Of a stretch of 64,000 nt of DNA, positions 32,977-41,266 are shown piece by piece. Below the pieces are notes generated by a model. The model was given only the letters and a program-made list of their open reading frames with translations, was not told where the DNA came from and made no database searches. A program made the position numbers and the translations under genes. Positions within the stretch are counted from its first letter, which is position 1, and every line of letters begins with the position of its first letter. The stretch is from QHXQ01 sp045807745 (GTDB lineage Bacteria; Acidobacteriota; Blastocatellia; Pyrinomonadales; Pyrinomonadaceae): assembly GCA_045807745.1 (NCBI GenBank), contig JBJMGT010000036.1:47112-111111 (forward strand). The letters are read 5' to 3'.

Positions 32977-35019
32977 ATGGATAAACCGTCTGTCAGAAGC
33001 AAGAAGCAACCGGCGAAACCAGCGACCAACACGGTCAGTGGGGCAGCACCTTACCAGCCGAAGATGTCGAAGGCAGACATTCGGTCAGCGGCCAATCAAC
33101 AGCTCGGTCGGCGAGTTAAGCTCGCAAACTATCGTTCGACGGTCACGCCTCTTACACCGGATGAGCGGGCGGTTCTGATCGAGCAGGCAATGGAGATGCT
33201 AGAGAAGGTGTACGCCCACCTGCCGCTCAAGCGCGCATTGCACGCCAACGATCCGATCCAGTCGCTGCGGCTGCTTCGCCTCCGCCAAGCCGGGCTGGAC
33301 GAACGTGCCTTTCATTCCGCGATGATGGATGTCTTCCTCGGCCTGCGGGACTTACACACCAATTACATCCTCCCGACCGGATATGCTAAGAAGTTCGCCT
33401 TCCTCCCGTTCCGGGTTGAAGAGTTCTACGAGCCGGGTGGGGTGGCTCCGACCCCGGACGCGGTCGCCCGGGTGCGGAAGTATGTCGTGTCGTGGGTCTC
33501 TCCGGTGAACACTGTGAGCAGCCTGAAGGAAGGGGTGATGGTCACGCATTGGAACGGTAGCCCGATAGACTTGGCAGTGGCCCGGAACGGGAACCGTGAG
33601 GCCGGCAGCAACGCGGACGCCCGCCGTGCGCAGGGGATTGAGGCGCTCACCCTCCGCTGGCTAGGAATGTCGCTGCCGCCGGACGAGGACTGGGTTGATC
33701 TGACGTATACGGACGGCACCAAGACCTACGAATCACGTTTTGACTGGGAGGTGATCGATTCGCCAGACCAGGCGACGTTGCTCGCGGGGTTAACCGGCAC
33801 CGCCGCGCGTACCGGGGCGGCGCTGGGATTGGACTTGAACCGCATACTCCTCAACCGGGCGCGCAAGTTCGTCTTCGATCCACAGGCAGTTTCGGTGGAG
33901 CAAGAAGCGGCCAAAAACCGGGAGAGACACCAGGCCAAGAAGGCAGCCGTCACGGCCGCGCCCCCTCCGCTCCGGGCGGAGACCAGCAACTTCCCGGATG
34001 TGTTTCCACGATTCGGACAGATTACGACCCCGTCGGGCACCGTGGGCTACATCCGACTTGAGTCGTTCGGCCCGAAGTCGGAGGACATTGATGGCGTGGT
34101 TCAGGAGTTCGGCCGCATCTTATCAACTCTGTCCCCGACCGGACTGATTCTCGATGTCCGCGGCAACGGGGGCGGCTACATCAACATCGGAGAGCGCATC
34201 CTGCAAATGCTCACTCCCCGGCCGATTACCCCCGAACCATTCTACTTCCTCGCGACCCCGATGACCCTCGCCATGGCTACGCGGGATAACTTCTTCGATG
34301 CCTGGAGCGAGACGATAACTCAGGGCCTCGAATCCGGGGCCAGCTTCTCACAGGGCTTCCCCCTGACAGAGCCGGAACAGTGCAACGATGTCGGGCAGAT
34401 ATATCAGGGGCCGGTCGTCCTCGTCACCGATGCTCTCTGCTACAGCACCACCGACATGTTCACGGCCGGGTTTCAGGATCATGAAATCGGCCCCATCCTC
34501 GGCTGCCACACGAGCACCGGGGCGGGTGGGGCGACCGTCTGGGACGACGTATACATTCGGGGCCTTGTCATCAAGCCCAAAAATCCGTTCGTCGCCCTTC
34601 CTGGGGGGGCCGGGATGCGGGTCGCGGCCCTGCGATGCACGCGTGTCGGCGGTCGGTCGGGGATGCCGGTCGAGGATTACGGCGTCGCGTCGGATGTCCG
34701 ATACTACATGACCAAGTCCGACGTGGTCGGCCACAACGACGACTTGATTGCCGCTGCCGCAAAAATCCTCGCCGGGCTTCCCAAGCAGACACTCCGGTTG
34801 ACCCCGGTCGCGACGGCCCCGCTGCAACAATTTACAGCCGACTGCACTAACATAGACCGCCTCGACCTCTTCTTGAACGGCCGACCGGTTGCATCACAAA
34901 ACGTGACCGTCAACTCGTTCACGGTTGCCTTACCGGCCCCAGCGACACGGGGGAGTACTTTGGCCGCGAACGGATACCGCGCCGGAGAACTCGTAGTCAG
35001 CACCCGCCTGAGAGTTTGA
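32977..35019 (+). CDS. S41-family (C-terminal processing-like) peptidase
   Basis: This large 680-residue protein has a tail-specific-protease core. An S41-type segment begins near VGYIRLESFG and contains ILDVRGNGGGYINIGERIL. The likely catalytic serine is in DALCYSTTDMFTAGFQDH, followed by GCHTSTGAGGATVWDD. No standard PDZ motif is obvious. An all-helical N-terminus precedes it. The last ~90 residues look like an extra beta domain. No signal peptide is visible at either start, which is odd for this family. ATG 32977 is preferred, with ggagg 11 bases upstream; ATG 32944 would add 11 residues. Its use of CGG, GGG and CCC codons differs from neighbours. Together with the IS debris on its left, this suggests horizontal acquisition. 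Confidence 0.8.
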   Translation: MDKPSVRSKKQPAKPATNTVSGAAPYQPKMSKADIRSAANQQLGRRVKLANYRSTVTPLTPDERAVLIEQAMEMLEKVYAHLPLKRALHANDPIQSLRLLRLRQAGLDERAFHSAMMDVFLGLRDLHTNYILPTGYAKKFAFLPFRVEEFYEPGGVAPTPDAVARVRKYVVSWVSPVNTVSSLKEGVMVTHWNGSPIDLAVARNGNREAGSNADARRAQGIEALTLRWLGMSLPPDEDWVDLTYTDGTKTYESRFDWEVIDSPDQATLLAGLTGTAARTGAALGLDLNRILLNRARKFVFDPQAVSVEQEAAKNRERHQAKKAAVTAAPPPLRAETSNFPDVFPRFGQITTPSGTVGYIRLESFGPKSEDIDGVVQEFGRILSTLSPTGLILDVRGNGGGYINIGERILQMLTPRPITPEPFYFLATPMTLAMATRDNFFDAWSETITQGLESGASFSQGFPLTEPEQCNDVGQIYQGPVVLVTDALCYSTTDMFTAGFQDHEIGPILGCHTSTGAGGATVWDDVYIRGLVIKPKNPFVALPGGAGMRVAALRCTRVGGRSGMPVEDYGVASDVRYYMTKSDVVGHNDDLIAAAAKILAGLPKQTLRLTPVATAPLQQFTADCTNIDRLDLFLNGRPVASQNVTVNSFTVALPAPATRGSTLAANGYRAGELVVSTRLRV

Positions 35020-35348
35020 TTTGCACAACAGGCTTCACTCGTCCTTCGGTGCTGGGCGAGTGCGACACAAGGCAGCAGGAACTCGCGTGCGGGTTGTGTT
35101 GCGGGAATTGCTTTCTGACGAGCATGGGCTTCTCGGAACTCTCCGATAGGCGGCGACGCCGAACATACTCTCGACGATGCTAGCCGGCGCGTAGTGGCAC
35201 CACTTGAAGGGCGGGGCGTGAGACTTCATTAAGATGACCTCAGGTCGTCACCGGGTCCGAGCGCAGGCCGCGGATAATCAGAACACCGATGGCGGCAACA
35301 CTGCCATGACGGCAGCCTGAAGGGTATTTATAAGCCGGAGCATAAATT
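35020..35348. other. Intergenic region without recognised gene
   Basis: These 329 bases separate the S41 peptidase from the convergent 3' end of the biosynthetic locus. A 64-codon minus-strand frame exists, but it has no recognisable similarity and no ribosome site. I see no clear hairpin-plus-T terminator, although one is expected after a 28-kb operon. The region may contain decayed mobile DNA. Confidence 0.5.
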
Positions 35349-36125
35349 TCAGGTGCGCGGGTCGGTTGGTGTGTGCTGGTGGAGTTTGCGGGAGATGGAT
35401 TGGAGCAGAAGGTGGCGGGAGGTGTGCGGGAAGAAGTGGTCGCCGGGGAGCATCTGAAGGGAGAAATCGCCGGTGGTTTGCTCGCGCCAAAGCTCCAGCA
35501 GGTCGCGGCCTGCGTCCAAATCTTGCAGGCCGCCGAAGGCGGAGATGGGGCAAGTCAGCGGTGGGCCGGGTTCGTAGGTGTATGTCTGGATGAGTTCGAA
35601 GTCGGCGCGGAGCACCGGTAGGAGTAACTGCATCATTTCAGGGTGTTCGAGCACCTCTTGCGGCGTGCCGTTGAGGCGGCGCAGCTCTTCGATGAAGACC
35701 GACTCCGGCAGTTGGTAGCTCGGTGGGTCTGTGGCGGGGGTTTGCGGCGCGCGCCGCCCGGAGACGAATAGGTGGAAGGGTTCGGGGGCGCGGCCGGAAC
35801 GTAGGCGGCGCGCTAACTCGAACCCGATGCTCGCGCCCATACTGTGGCCGAAGAAGGCGAAGGGCCGGTCGAGGAGCGACAGCAGGGCCTCCGCCAGCAC
35901 ATTGACGAGCGCCGGCATGTGCCGGAAAGCCGGCTCACGCAACCGGCTGCCGCGGCCTGGCAGTTGCACTGCGCAAAGCTCCACATCGGCCGGCAGCCCC
36001 TCCGGCCACTGGCGGTAGATCAGGCTTGAGCCGCCAGCGTAAGGGAAGCAGAATAGGCGCAGGCGCGCGCGCGGGTTCGGGCGAAAAAAGGAGACCCACG
36101 GGTTAGCGTTTGCTCTACTCGTCAT
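35349..36125 (-). CDS. Type II thioesterase
   Basis: This 258-residue alpha/beta hydrolase removes misprimed or stalled acyl groups from carrier domains of NRPS/PKS lines. The nucleophile is S95 in FFGHSMGASIGFELA. The N-terminal LFCFPYAGGSSLIYRQW and the oxyanion region LCAVQLPGRGSRL are family hallmarks. The His is in LPGDHFFP. It is the last gene of the minus-strand biosynthetic locus, 22 bases after the MacB-like permease. Its presence supports that this locus runs a multimodular assembly line. Confidence 0.93.
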   Translation of the reverse strand: MTSRANANPWVSFFRPNPRARLRLFCFPYAGGSSLIYRQWPEGLPADVELCAVQLPGRGSRLREPAFRHMPALVNVLAEALLSLLDRPFAFFGHSMGASIGFELARRLRSGRAPEPFHLFVSGRRAPQTPATDPPSYQLPESVFIEELRRLNGTPQEVLEHPEMMQLLLPVLRADFELIQTYTYEPGPPLTCPISAFGGLQDLDAGRDLLELWREQTTGDFSLQMLPGDHFFPHTSRHLLLQSISRKLHQHTPTDPRT

Positions 36126-36147
36126 GGTTCGGCCGTGCGCCCTTTGC

Positions 36148-38556
36148 TTACTCGTACTTCAAAGCGATTAGCGGATCGACCTGCGTGGCCCTACGCGCCG
36201 GGAAGTAGCTCGCGAGGAAGGCGACCAGCCCCAGCACTAGGATTGTGCCGCCGAACGTGATGGGGTCGGCCGCGCCGACGCCGTAGAGCAGGCTGGTCAA
36301 GAGTGTCATCAGCCCGAGGGCGACCACGACACCGATGCCGATGCCGATGCCGGCCAGCCGCATCCCCTGCCGCACGATCATCTTATTGATGTGGGTCGCG
36401 CGCGCGCCCAGCGCCATGCGGATGCCGATCTCGTGGGTGCGCTGCGTCACCGAGTAAGAGATGACGCTGTAGATGCCGATGGCCGCCAGCACCAGCGCAA
36501 TAACTGAGAAGATGCCGAGCAGGTACGTCGAGAAGCGGTTGAGTGCGAGCGACTGGGCCATGATCTCGTTCATCGTCATCACGTTATTGATCGACTGATC
36601 CTTATCGATGGCTGAGATTTGCTGGTTGGCCGGCATAATGAGACCCACCGGATCGGTGGCCGAGCGGATCACCAAAGACAGATCGCGCGCAGGGTTTTGC
36701 AGATAGGGCACATAGACCTCTGCGCTCGGCGGGGCTTGCAGGCTGGTGTGCTTGATGTTGCCGACGACGCCGACGATCTGTAGCCACGGTAGCGGCTGCC
36801 CGTTCGGATTCACCCGCCGCAGGCGCTGGCCGACCGGGTCTTGCCCGCCGAAGTAGCGCCGCACCATCATCTCGTTGACGACGGCGACGCCCGTGACGCC
36901 CTCTTTGTCCTGCTCGTTCAAGACGCGACCCTTCTTGACCGGGATGCCGAGCGTGGCGAAAAAGTCGGGGCTGACGATGCGGTAGTTAGCGATGGGGCCG
37001 TTAGCGCCCGGCTCGGTGCGCCCCTCGATCTCGAAACCGCGCACGCGGTTGCTGCCGCTCAGCGGCAAGTGGCTGGTGAGGCCGACATGCTGCACGCCCG
37101 GTAGATTCTTCAATCGCTCGACGGCCTGTGTGTAGAAGTTATTGACCTGTGCATCCTGCGCGTACTTCCCCGGCGGCAGCGATATTTCCATCGTGAGCAG
37201 ATTGTTCGTGTCGAAGCCGGGGTTTACGTTGAGGAGTCTGGTGAAGCTGCGGATCAACAACCCGGCACCGACGAGCAGCACGACCGAGAGCGCCACCTCC
37301 GCGACGACGAGGGCGCTACGCAGTTTCCGTCCGCCGGAGGAGCCGGACGTGCCCCGCCCGCCCTCTTTGAGCATCTCGTTGAGATCGGGCTTGGAGATGT
37401 TGAGCGCGGGGGCGAGGCCGAAGAAGACGCCCGTGAGCAGCGAGATCAGAAGCGTGAAGCCGAGCATCCACCCGTCGATGCCGATGCCGTGACTGAGCAG
37501 GAGCGACGTGCTAATGCCCGGCGGCAGGCCGGAGACGAGGAAGCGCACGCCCCACAACGCAAGCAGCAGCCCCAGCACCCCGCCCATCAAACCGAGCAGC
37601 ACGCTCTCGGTGAGCAATTGCCGGATGATGCGCGTCCGCCCCGCCCCAAGGGCCGCGCGGATCGCCATCTCCTTCTGCCGCGAGACGGCGCGCGCCAGCA
37701 GCAGGTTGGCAACGTTGGCGCAGGCGATCAACAGCACGAAGAAGACGGCTCCCAGCAGCATCATGAGCGCGGGGCGCACCGGCCCGATCAACTGCTCGTG
37801 GAGCGAGACGAGGCTGACATTCACTTTGGCGTTCGCCTCGGGGTACTGTTGTTCCAGCTGGCGCGCGATGTTGGTCATGTCCCCTTGCGCCTGCTGCATG
37901 CTCACGCCGGGCTTGAGCCGCGCCAACACGATCAGGTTACCGGACGAGCGCCGCTGCGCCTCTTCGGGCGGGAACGAGAGCGGACTCCACACGTCGGCCG
38001 GGCCGTAGAACTCGAAGTCGGGCGGCATGATGCCGACAACTGTGTAGCTGCGCCCGTTGAGCATCAGAGTTTTATTGACGAGCGACGGATCAGAGCCAAA
38101 GCGACGCTGCCACAGCCCGTGGCTCACGAGGAGCACGTTTTCCCGGCCCGGTTGTTCCTCTTCGGGCAGGAAGACGCGCCCCTGCATCGGCTTGACGCCG
38201 AGCAGTGGGAAGAGGGCAGGCGAGACCTGAAAGCCGCGCACGAGTTCGGGCCGGTCGCCGGCCGACAGGTTGGCGTTCCAGAAGTTGAGGGCCGCCATCT
38301 GCGTGAAGCTCTGGTTCTGGCTCCGCCAATCGATGAAGTTGGCGGGCGCGGCTTCGTGCTCGGCGTAGGCGGCGAGCACCAATTCATCGGGCCGCTCGTA
38401 GGGCAGCGGGCGCAGTGTGAGCGTGTTGACGAGGCTGAAGATGGCCGTGTTCGCGCCAATCCCCAGCGCCAGCGCGAGCACCGCCGCGAACGTCGTCCCC
38501 GGACTCCGCCACAACACCCGCAGCCCGTAGCTCAAGTCTTGCATCAAACTCCGCAT
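36148..38556 (-). CDS. MacB/FtsX-type ABC transporter permease
   Basis: This 802-residue membrane protein has two MacB-PCD plus FtsX modules. The first ~30 residues give RSPGTTFAAVLALALGIGANTAIFSLVN, the signature of acidobacterial-type duplicated permeases. The first FtsX core follows (LMMLLGAVFFVLLIACANVANLLLARAV) with SRQKEMAIRAALGAGRTRIIRQLL. The second half ends in RTHEIGIRMALGARATHINKMIVRQGM and a final helix before FPARRATQVDPLIALKYE. The ATPase gene ends immediately before its ATG, so the two form a complex. In this locus it may export or position the lipopeptide; family members also serve lipoprotein or macrolide export. Confidence 0.9.
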   Translation of the reverse strand: MRSLMQDLSYGLRVLWRSPGTTFAAVLALALGIGANTAIFSLVNTLTLRPLPYERPDELVLAAYAEHEAAPANFIDWRSQNQSFTQMAALNFWNANLSAGDRPELVRGFQVSPALFPLLGVKPMQGRVFLPEEEQPGRENVLLVSHGLWQRRFGSDPSLVNKTLMLNGRSYTVVGIMPPDFEFYGPADVWSPLSFPPEEAQRRSSGNLIVLARLKPGVSMQQAQGDMTNIARQLEQQYPEANAKVNVSLVSLHEQLIGPVRPALMMLLGAVFFVLLIACANVANLLLARAVSRQKEMAIRAALGAGRTRIIRQLLTESVLLGLMGGVLGLLLALWGVRFLVSGLPPGISTSLLLSHGIGIDGWMLGFTLLISLLTGVFFGLAPALNISKPDLNEMLKEGGRGTSGSSGGRKLRSALVVAEVALSVVLLVGAGLLIRSFTRLLNVNPGFDTNNLLTMEISLPPGKYAQDAQVNNFYTQAVERLKNLPGVQHVGLTSHLPLSGSNRVRGFEIEGRTEPGANGPIANYRIVSPDFFATLGIPVKKGRVLNEQDKEGVTGVAVVNEMMVRRYFGGQDPVGQRLRRVNPNGQPLPWLQIVGVVGNIKHTSLQAPPSAEVYVPYLQNPARDLSLVIRSATDPVGLIMPANQQISAIDKDQSINNVMTMNEIMAQSLALNRFSTYLLGIFSVIALVLAAIGIYSVISYSVTQRTHEIGIRMALGARATHINKMIVRQGMRLAGIGIGIGVVVALGLMTLLTSLLYGVGAADPITFGGTILVLGLVAFLASYFPARRATQVDPLIALKYE

Positions 38557-39294
38557 TTATGCCACCTCCCTACTCTGGCTTGAACTTTCGATCTTCGTGA
38601 CCGCGCCGTTGCTGGTCAGTTGCCCGTCGAAGAGTTGGATTGACCGGTTGGCATGGCGGGCGAAGCGCGGGTCGTGCGTCACCATGCAGATGGTCGTCCC
38701 GCCCTCGTTCAACTCGCGCAGCAGGGCCATGACGGCCTCGCCGTTCTTCGAGTCGAGGTTGCCGGTCGGCTCGTCCGCCAGCAGGATGAGCGGTTGCCCG
38801 GCGAGGGCGCGGGCCGCCGCCACGCGCTGCTGTTGACCGCCGGAGAGTTGGCTGGGGAGGTGTTTAGCCCGGTGCGACATCTGCACCTTGTCGAGGGCCT
38901 CGCTCGCCATTCGCTTGCGCTCGACCGCGCTCAGTTGATCGCGGTAGGTCAGCGGCAACTCGACGTTCTCATAGACATTGAGATCGCCGATCAGGTTGAA
39001 GCTCTGGAAGATGAACCCGACCTCCTTGTTGCGGATGCGGGCCTTCTCCTCAGACGGCAGGTCTTCGACCGCCGCGCCGTCAAGCCAGTAGCGCCCCTCG
39101 GTCGGCGCGTCGAGCAGACCGAGGATGGAGAGCAGCGTTGACTTGCCGCAGCCTGACGGCCCAGAGATGGCGACGTATTCGCCGTTGCGAATCTCAAGAT
39201 CGATATTGGCGAGCGCGTGGGTCTCTACCTCGTCGGTGATGAACACCTTCTTGACTTGTTCCAGCAGAATCAGTGGCTTGGATGCAGCTTGCAT
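38557..39294 (-). CDS. MacB/LolD-type ABC transporter ATP-binding protein
   Basis: This 245-residue ATPase partners the permease next to it. Walker A is GPSGCGKSTLLSILG, the signature LSGGQQQRVAAARALA, and Walker B LILLADEPTGNLDSKNG, which is typical of the MacB/LolD class. MVTHDPRFA carries the switch His. aaggag lies upstream of ATG 39294. The gene is read 36 bases after the MbtH gene and directly before the permease, so it is co-transcribed with the NRPS locus. A role in self-protection or export is inferred from context. Confidence 0.93.
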   Translation of the reverse strand: MQAASKPLILLEQVKKVFITDEVETHALANIDLEIRNGEYVAISGPSGCGKSTLLSILGLLDAPTEGRYWLDGAAVEDLPSEEKARIRNKEVGFIFQSFNLIGDLNVYENVELPLTYRDQLSAVERKRMASEALDKVQMSHRAKHLPSQLSGGQQQRVAAARALAGQPLILLADEPTGNLDSKNGEAVMALLRELNEGGTTICMVTHDPRFARHANRSIQLFDGQLTSNGAVTKIESSSQSREVA

Positions 39295-39330
39295 AGACTA
39301 ACTCCTTGGCGTTCGACTCTGCGCGCAGCC

Positions 39331-39555
39331 TCAGGATTGGCCCGCAGACTCCTCCATCTTCTTGCGCAGGGAGAGCGGGCGCATGTCCGTCCACACCTCC
39401 TTGATGTAAGCGAGGCACTCGGCCTTCGGGCCCGACTTCCCCGCGTCTTGCCAACCGAGCGCGTTCTCGCGGTCGGCTGGCCAGATCGAATACTGCTCCT
39501 CGTGGTTGACGACTACTTTGTAGATGGTCGTGTCTTCGCGCTCGTCTCTGCTCAT
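39331..39555 (-). CDS. MbtH-like NRPS chaperone
   Basis: This is a 74-residue MbtH-family protein that binds and activates adenylation domains. Conserved positions are present: NHEEQYSIWP, then GW, AGKSGPKAECLAYIKEVWTDMRPLS. The ATG at 39555 is preceded by gagga. Upstream in-frame codons would add 32 residues without family character. It sits between the acyl-CoA dehydrogenase and the ABC transporter genes. Its presence indicates that at least one A domain of this locus needs it. Confidence 0.93.
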   Translation of the reverse strand: MSRDEREDTTIYKVVVNHEEQYSIWPADRENALGWQDAGKSGPKAECLAYIKEVWTDMRPLSLRKKMEESAGQS

Positions 39556-39647
39556 GGTTTCTCCTCGATGGCTTGGGCGCGCGGCGTGCGGTGCGGCGCG
39601 CAGGTTTGGCATCTGACCGGCGCGTGTTAAGGCCGCGCCGTTAAAAT

Positions 39648-40868
39648 TCACTTCAGGCGCGCCGCCTCCTGCACGAGCGAGACGGCGATTTGGCTCTTCA
39701 ACATCTGGCTCGTCCCCTCGTAGATCGAGAGGACTTTCGCGTCGCGGAACATCTTCTCGATGGGATAGTCTTTGATGAAGCCGTTGCCGCCGTGCAGTTG
39801 CAGGGCGTCGGTCACCACCTGCATCGCGATCTCGGACGCGTAGTACTTCGCCATCGCCGAGAACTTCGCGGCGGCCGAGTCGTCGTTGACGAGCGCGTGC
39901 CGCCCCGCCTCGTAGGTCAGGGCGCGGGCTGTCTCGATCTTCACCGCCATGTCGGCCAGCATGTGCTGCACGACCTGAAACTCAAGCACGCGCTTATTAA
40001 ACTGCTTCCGTTCGCGCACGTACTTGATGGCCTCATGGTAGGCCCCGCGAGCGAGACCGACACTCATGCCGCCCAAGCACGTCCGGCTTCGTCCCAACGA
40101 ACGCATGGAGACGGGGAAGCCGAGATTCGGCTTCAGACCGATGAGATTCTCCGCCGGCACTTCCACGTTCTCGAAGAAGACGGGCCGGTTCGGGACGCAA
40201 CGCAGCCCCAGCTTGTTCTCCAGCTTGCCGAAGGTGAGGCCGGGCGTCCCCTTCTCCACGATAAAATAAGACATCCCGGCGCGTGGGTCTTTCGTCGTGT
40301 CCGTGATCGCCATGACGCAGTAAAGGTCTGCCCGGCCGGCGTTGGTGATCCATTTCTTGCCGCCGTTGAGTATGTACCTGTCGCCCCGCTTGACGGCGAC
40401 GGTTGACATGTTCGTGATGTCGGACCCGGCCTGCGGCTCGGTCATGGCGAACGACGAAATCCATTCGCCGCTCGCGAGCCGGGGCAGGTACTTCTGCTTC
40501 TGCTCCTCAGTCCCGCCTATGATGATGGGCTGCGGAGCGAGCACGGCCGTCGCGCCAAAGATCGTGCCGATGGCGATACAATACTCACCTATCACCTCCG
40601 AGATCAAGACGGGGGCCATCGGGTGCAGACCGAGGCCCCCGTACTCTTTGGGGAACATGGCACGGAAGAGGTCGCGGTCACGGAAGGCCCGCATAATCTC
40701 CTCCGGAAACTCTCCCGTTTCGTCGAGTTGCGTGCGTTGCGGGATGACGTACTCGCGGCAGACCTCGTGGAAGAGGGCCAGCACGCGCCGCACGTCGGCC
40801 GGGGGCGGCACGCCCGGCACGCAGACCGGCGCGTCCAACCCTTGAAAGACTTCGCTCGGCGCGCTCAT
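39648..40868 (-). CDS. Acyl-CoA dehydrogenase-family enzyme of the lipopeptide locus
   Basis: This FAD enzyme of 406 residues would introduce an alpha,beta double bond into an acyl thioester. SSFAMTEPQAGSDITNMST and GGKKWITNAGRADLYCVMA are the FAD and substrate segments. RKQFNKRVLEFQVVQHMLADMA is the C-terminal helix. The catalytic Glu is in LSIYEGTSQM. The start ATG at 40868 overlaps the stop of the ACP gene (ATGA), so the two are translationally coupled. Lipopeptide loci such as friulimicin and ramoplanin carry similar enzymes that desaturate the ACP-bound fatty acid; that is the likely role here. Confidence 0.9.
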   Translation of the reverse strand: MSAPSEVFQGLDAPVCVPGVPPPADVRRVLALFHEVCREYVIPQRTQLDETGEFPEEIMRAFRDRDLFRAMFPKEYGGLGLHPMAPVLISEVIGEYCIAIGTIFGATAVLAPQPIIIGGTEEQKQKYLPRLASGEWISSFAMTEPQAGSDITNMSTVAVKRGDRYILNGGKKWITNAGRADLYCVMAITDTTKDPRAGMSYFIVEKGTPGLTFGKLENKLGLRCVPNRPVFFENVEVPAENLIGLKPNLGFPVSMRSLGRSRTCLGGMSVGLARGAYHEAIKYVRERKQFNKRVLEFQVVQHMLADMAVKIETARALTYEAGRHALVNDDSAAAKFSAMAKYYASEIAMQVVTDALQLHGGNGFIKDYPIEKMFRDAKVLSIYEGTSQMLKSQIAVSLVQEAARLK

Positions 40869-41185
40869 GTTCCGGCCTCCGCCGCGCCGCCCTGTTCGTC
40901 GGCCAGGTAGCGCGCAAGCGATCTGACAGTCGGGTATTCCCATGCCAGCGTCGGTTCGAGTCTAATGCCGAGCCAGTCCTCGATGTCGCCGGTGAGCATT
41001 ACGCCCGTCATCGAACTGAGACCGTAGACGGAGAGGTGCTGGTCGGCGTCGATCTCGCCGGCCTCGATGCCCAGCAAGTCTGCGAGCTTCGCGATCAGCC
41101 ACGTCTCGATAGCCTCCACCGAGTGCGCGCCGCCAGCCCGCTCTGCTTCGGGGGGAATGGTTTCTGCTTGTGCCTTGGTTGACAT
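40865..41185 (-). CDS. Discrete acyl carrier protein
   Basis: This is a 106-residue ACP. The phosphopantetheine serine is in VYGLSSMTGVML, where the usual GxDS reads GLSS, as often found in FAAL partner ACPs. Helix IV reads YPTVRSLARYLADE. ATG 41185 with aaaggag upstream is the start, and upstream in-frame residues are rejected. It lies between the FAAL and acyl-CoA dehydrogenase genes and is coupled to the latter. It should receive the acyl chain from the FAAL, carry it during desaturation and hand it to a condensation or ketosynthase domain. Confidence 0.92.
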   Translation of the reverse strand: MSTKAQAETIPPEAERAGGAHSVEAIETWLIAKLADLLGIEAGEIDADQHLSVYGLSSMTGVMLTGDIEDWLGIRLEPTLAWEYPTVRSLARYLADEQGGAAEAGT

Positions 41186-41266
41186 TTTATTTTCCTGTCT
41201 CCTTTTCATTTCCGACCTGCCGCTGCCGCGCGCTCGGGTAGCTGCGCGGCGGCGACCTAACATCTC

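Noticed and set aside
35035..35229. 64-codon minus-strand frame between the peptidase and thioesterase genes
   Set aside because: It has no ribosome site, no recognisable similarity and an unusual composition; it may be decayed DNA.
37489..38583. Open frame of 364 codons antisense to the MacB-like permease
   Set aside because: The composition is His/Gln/Arg-rich and has no similarity to any family I know, while the minus strand encodes a full conserved permease.
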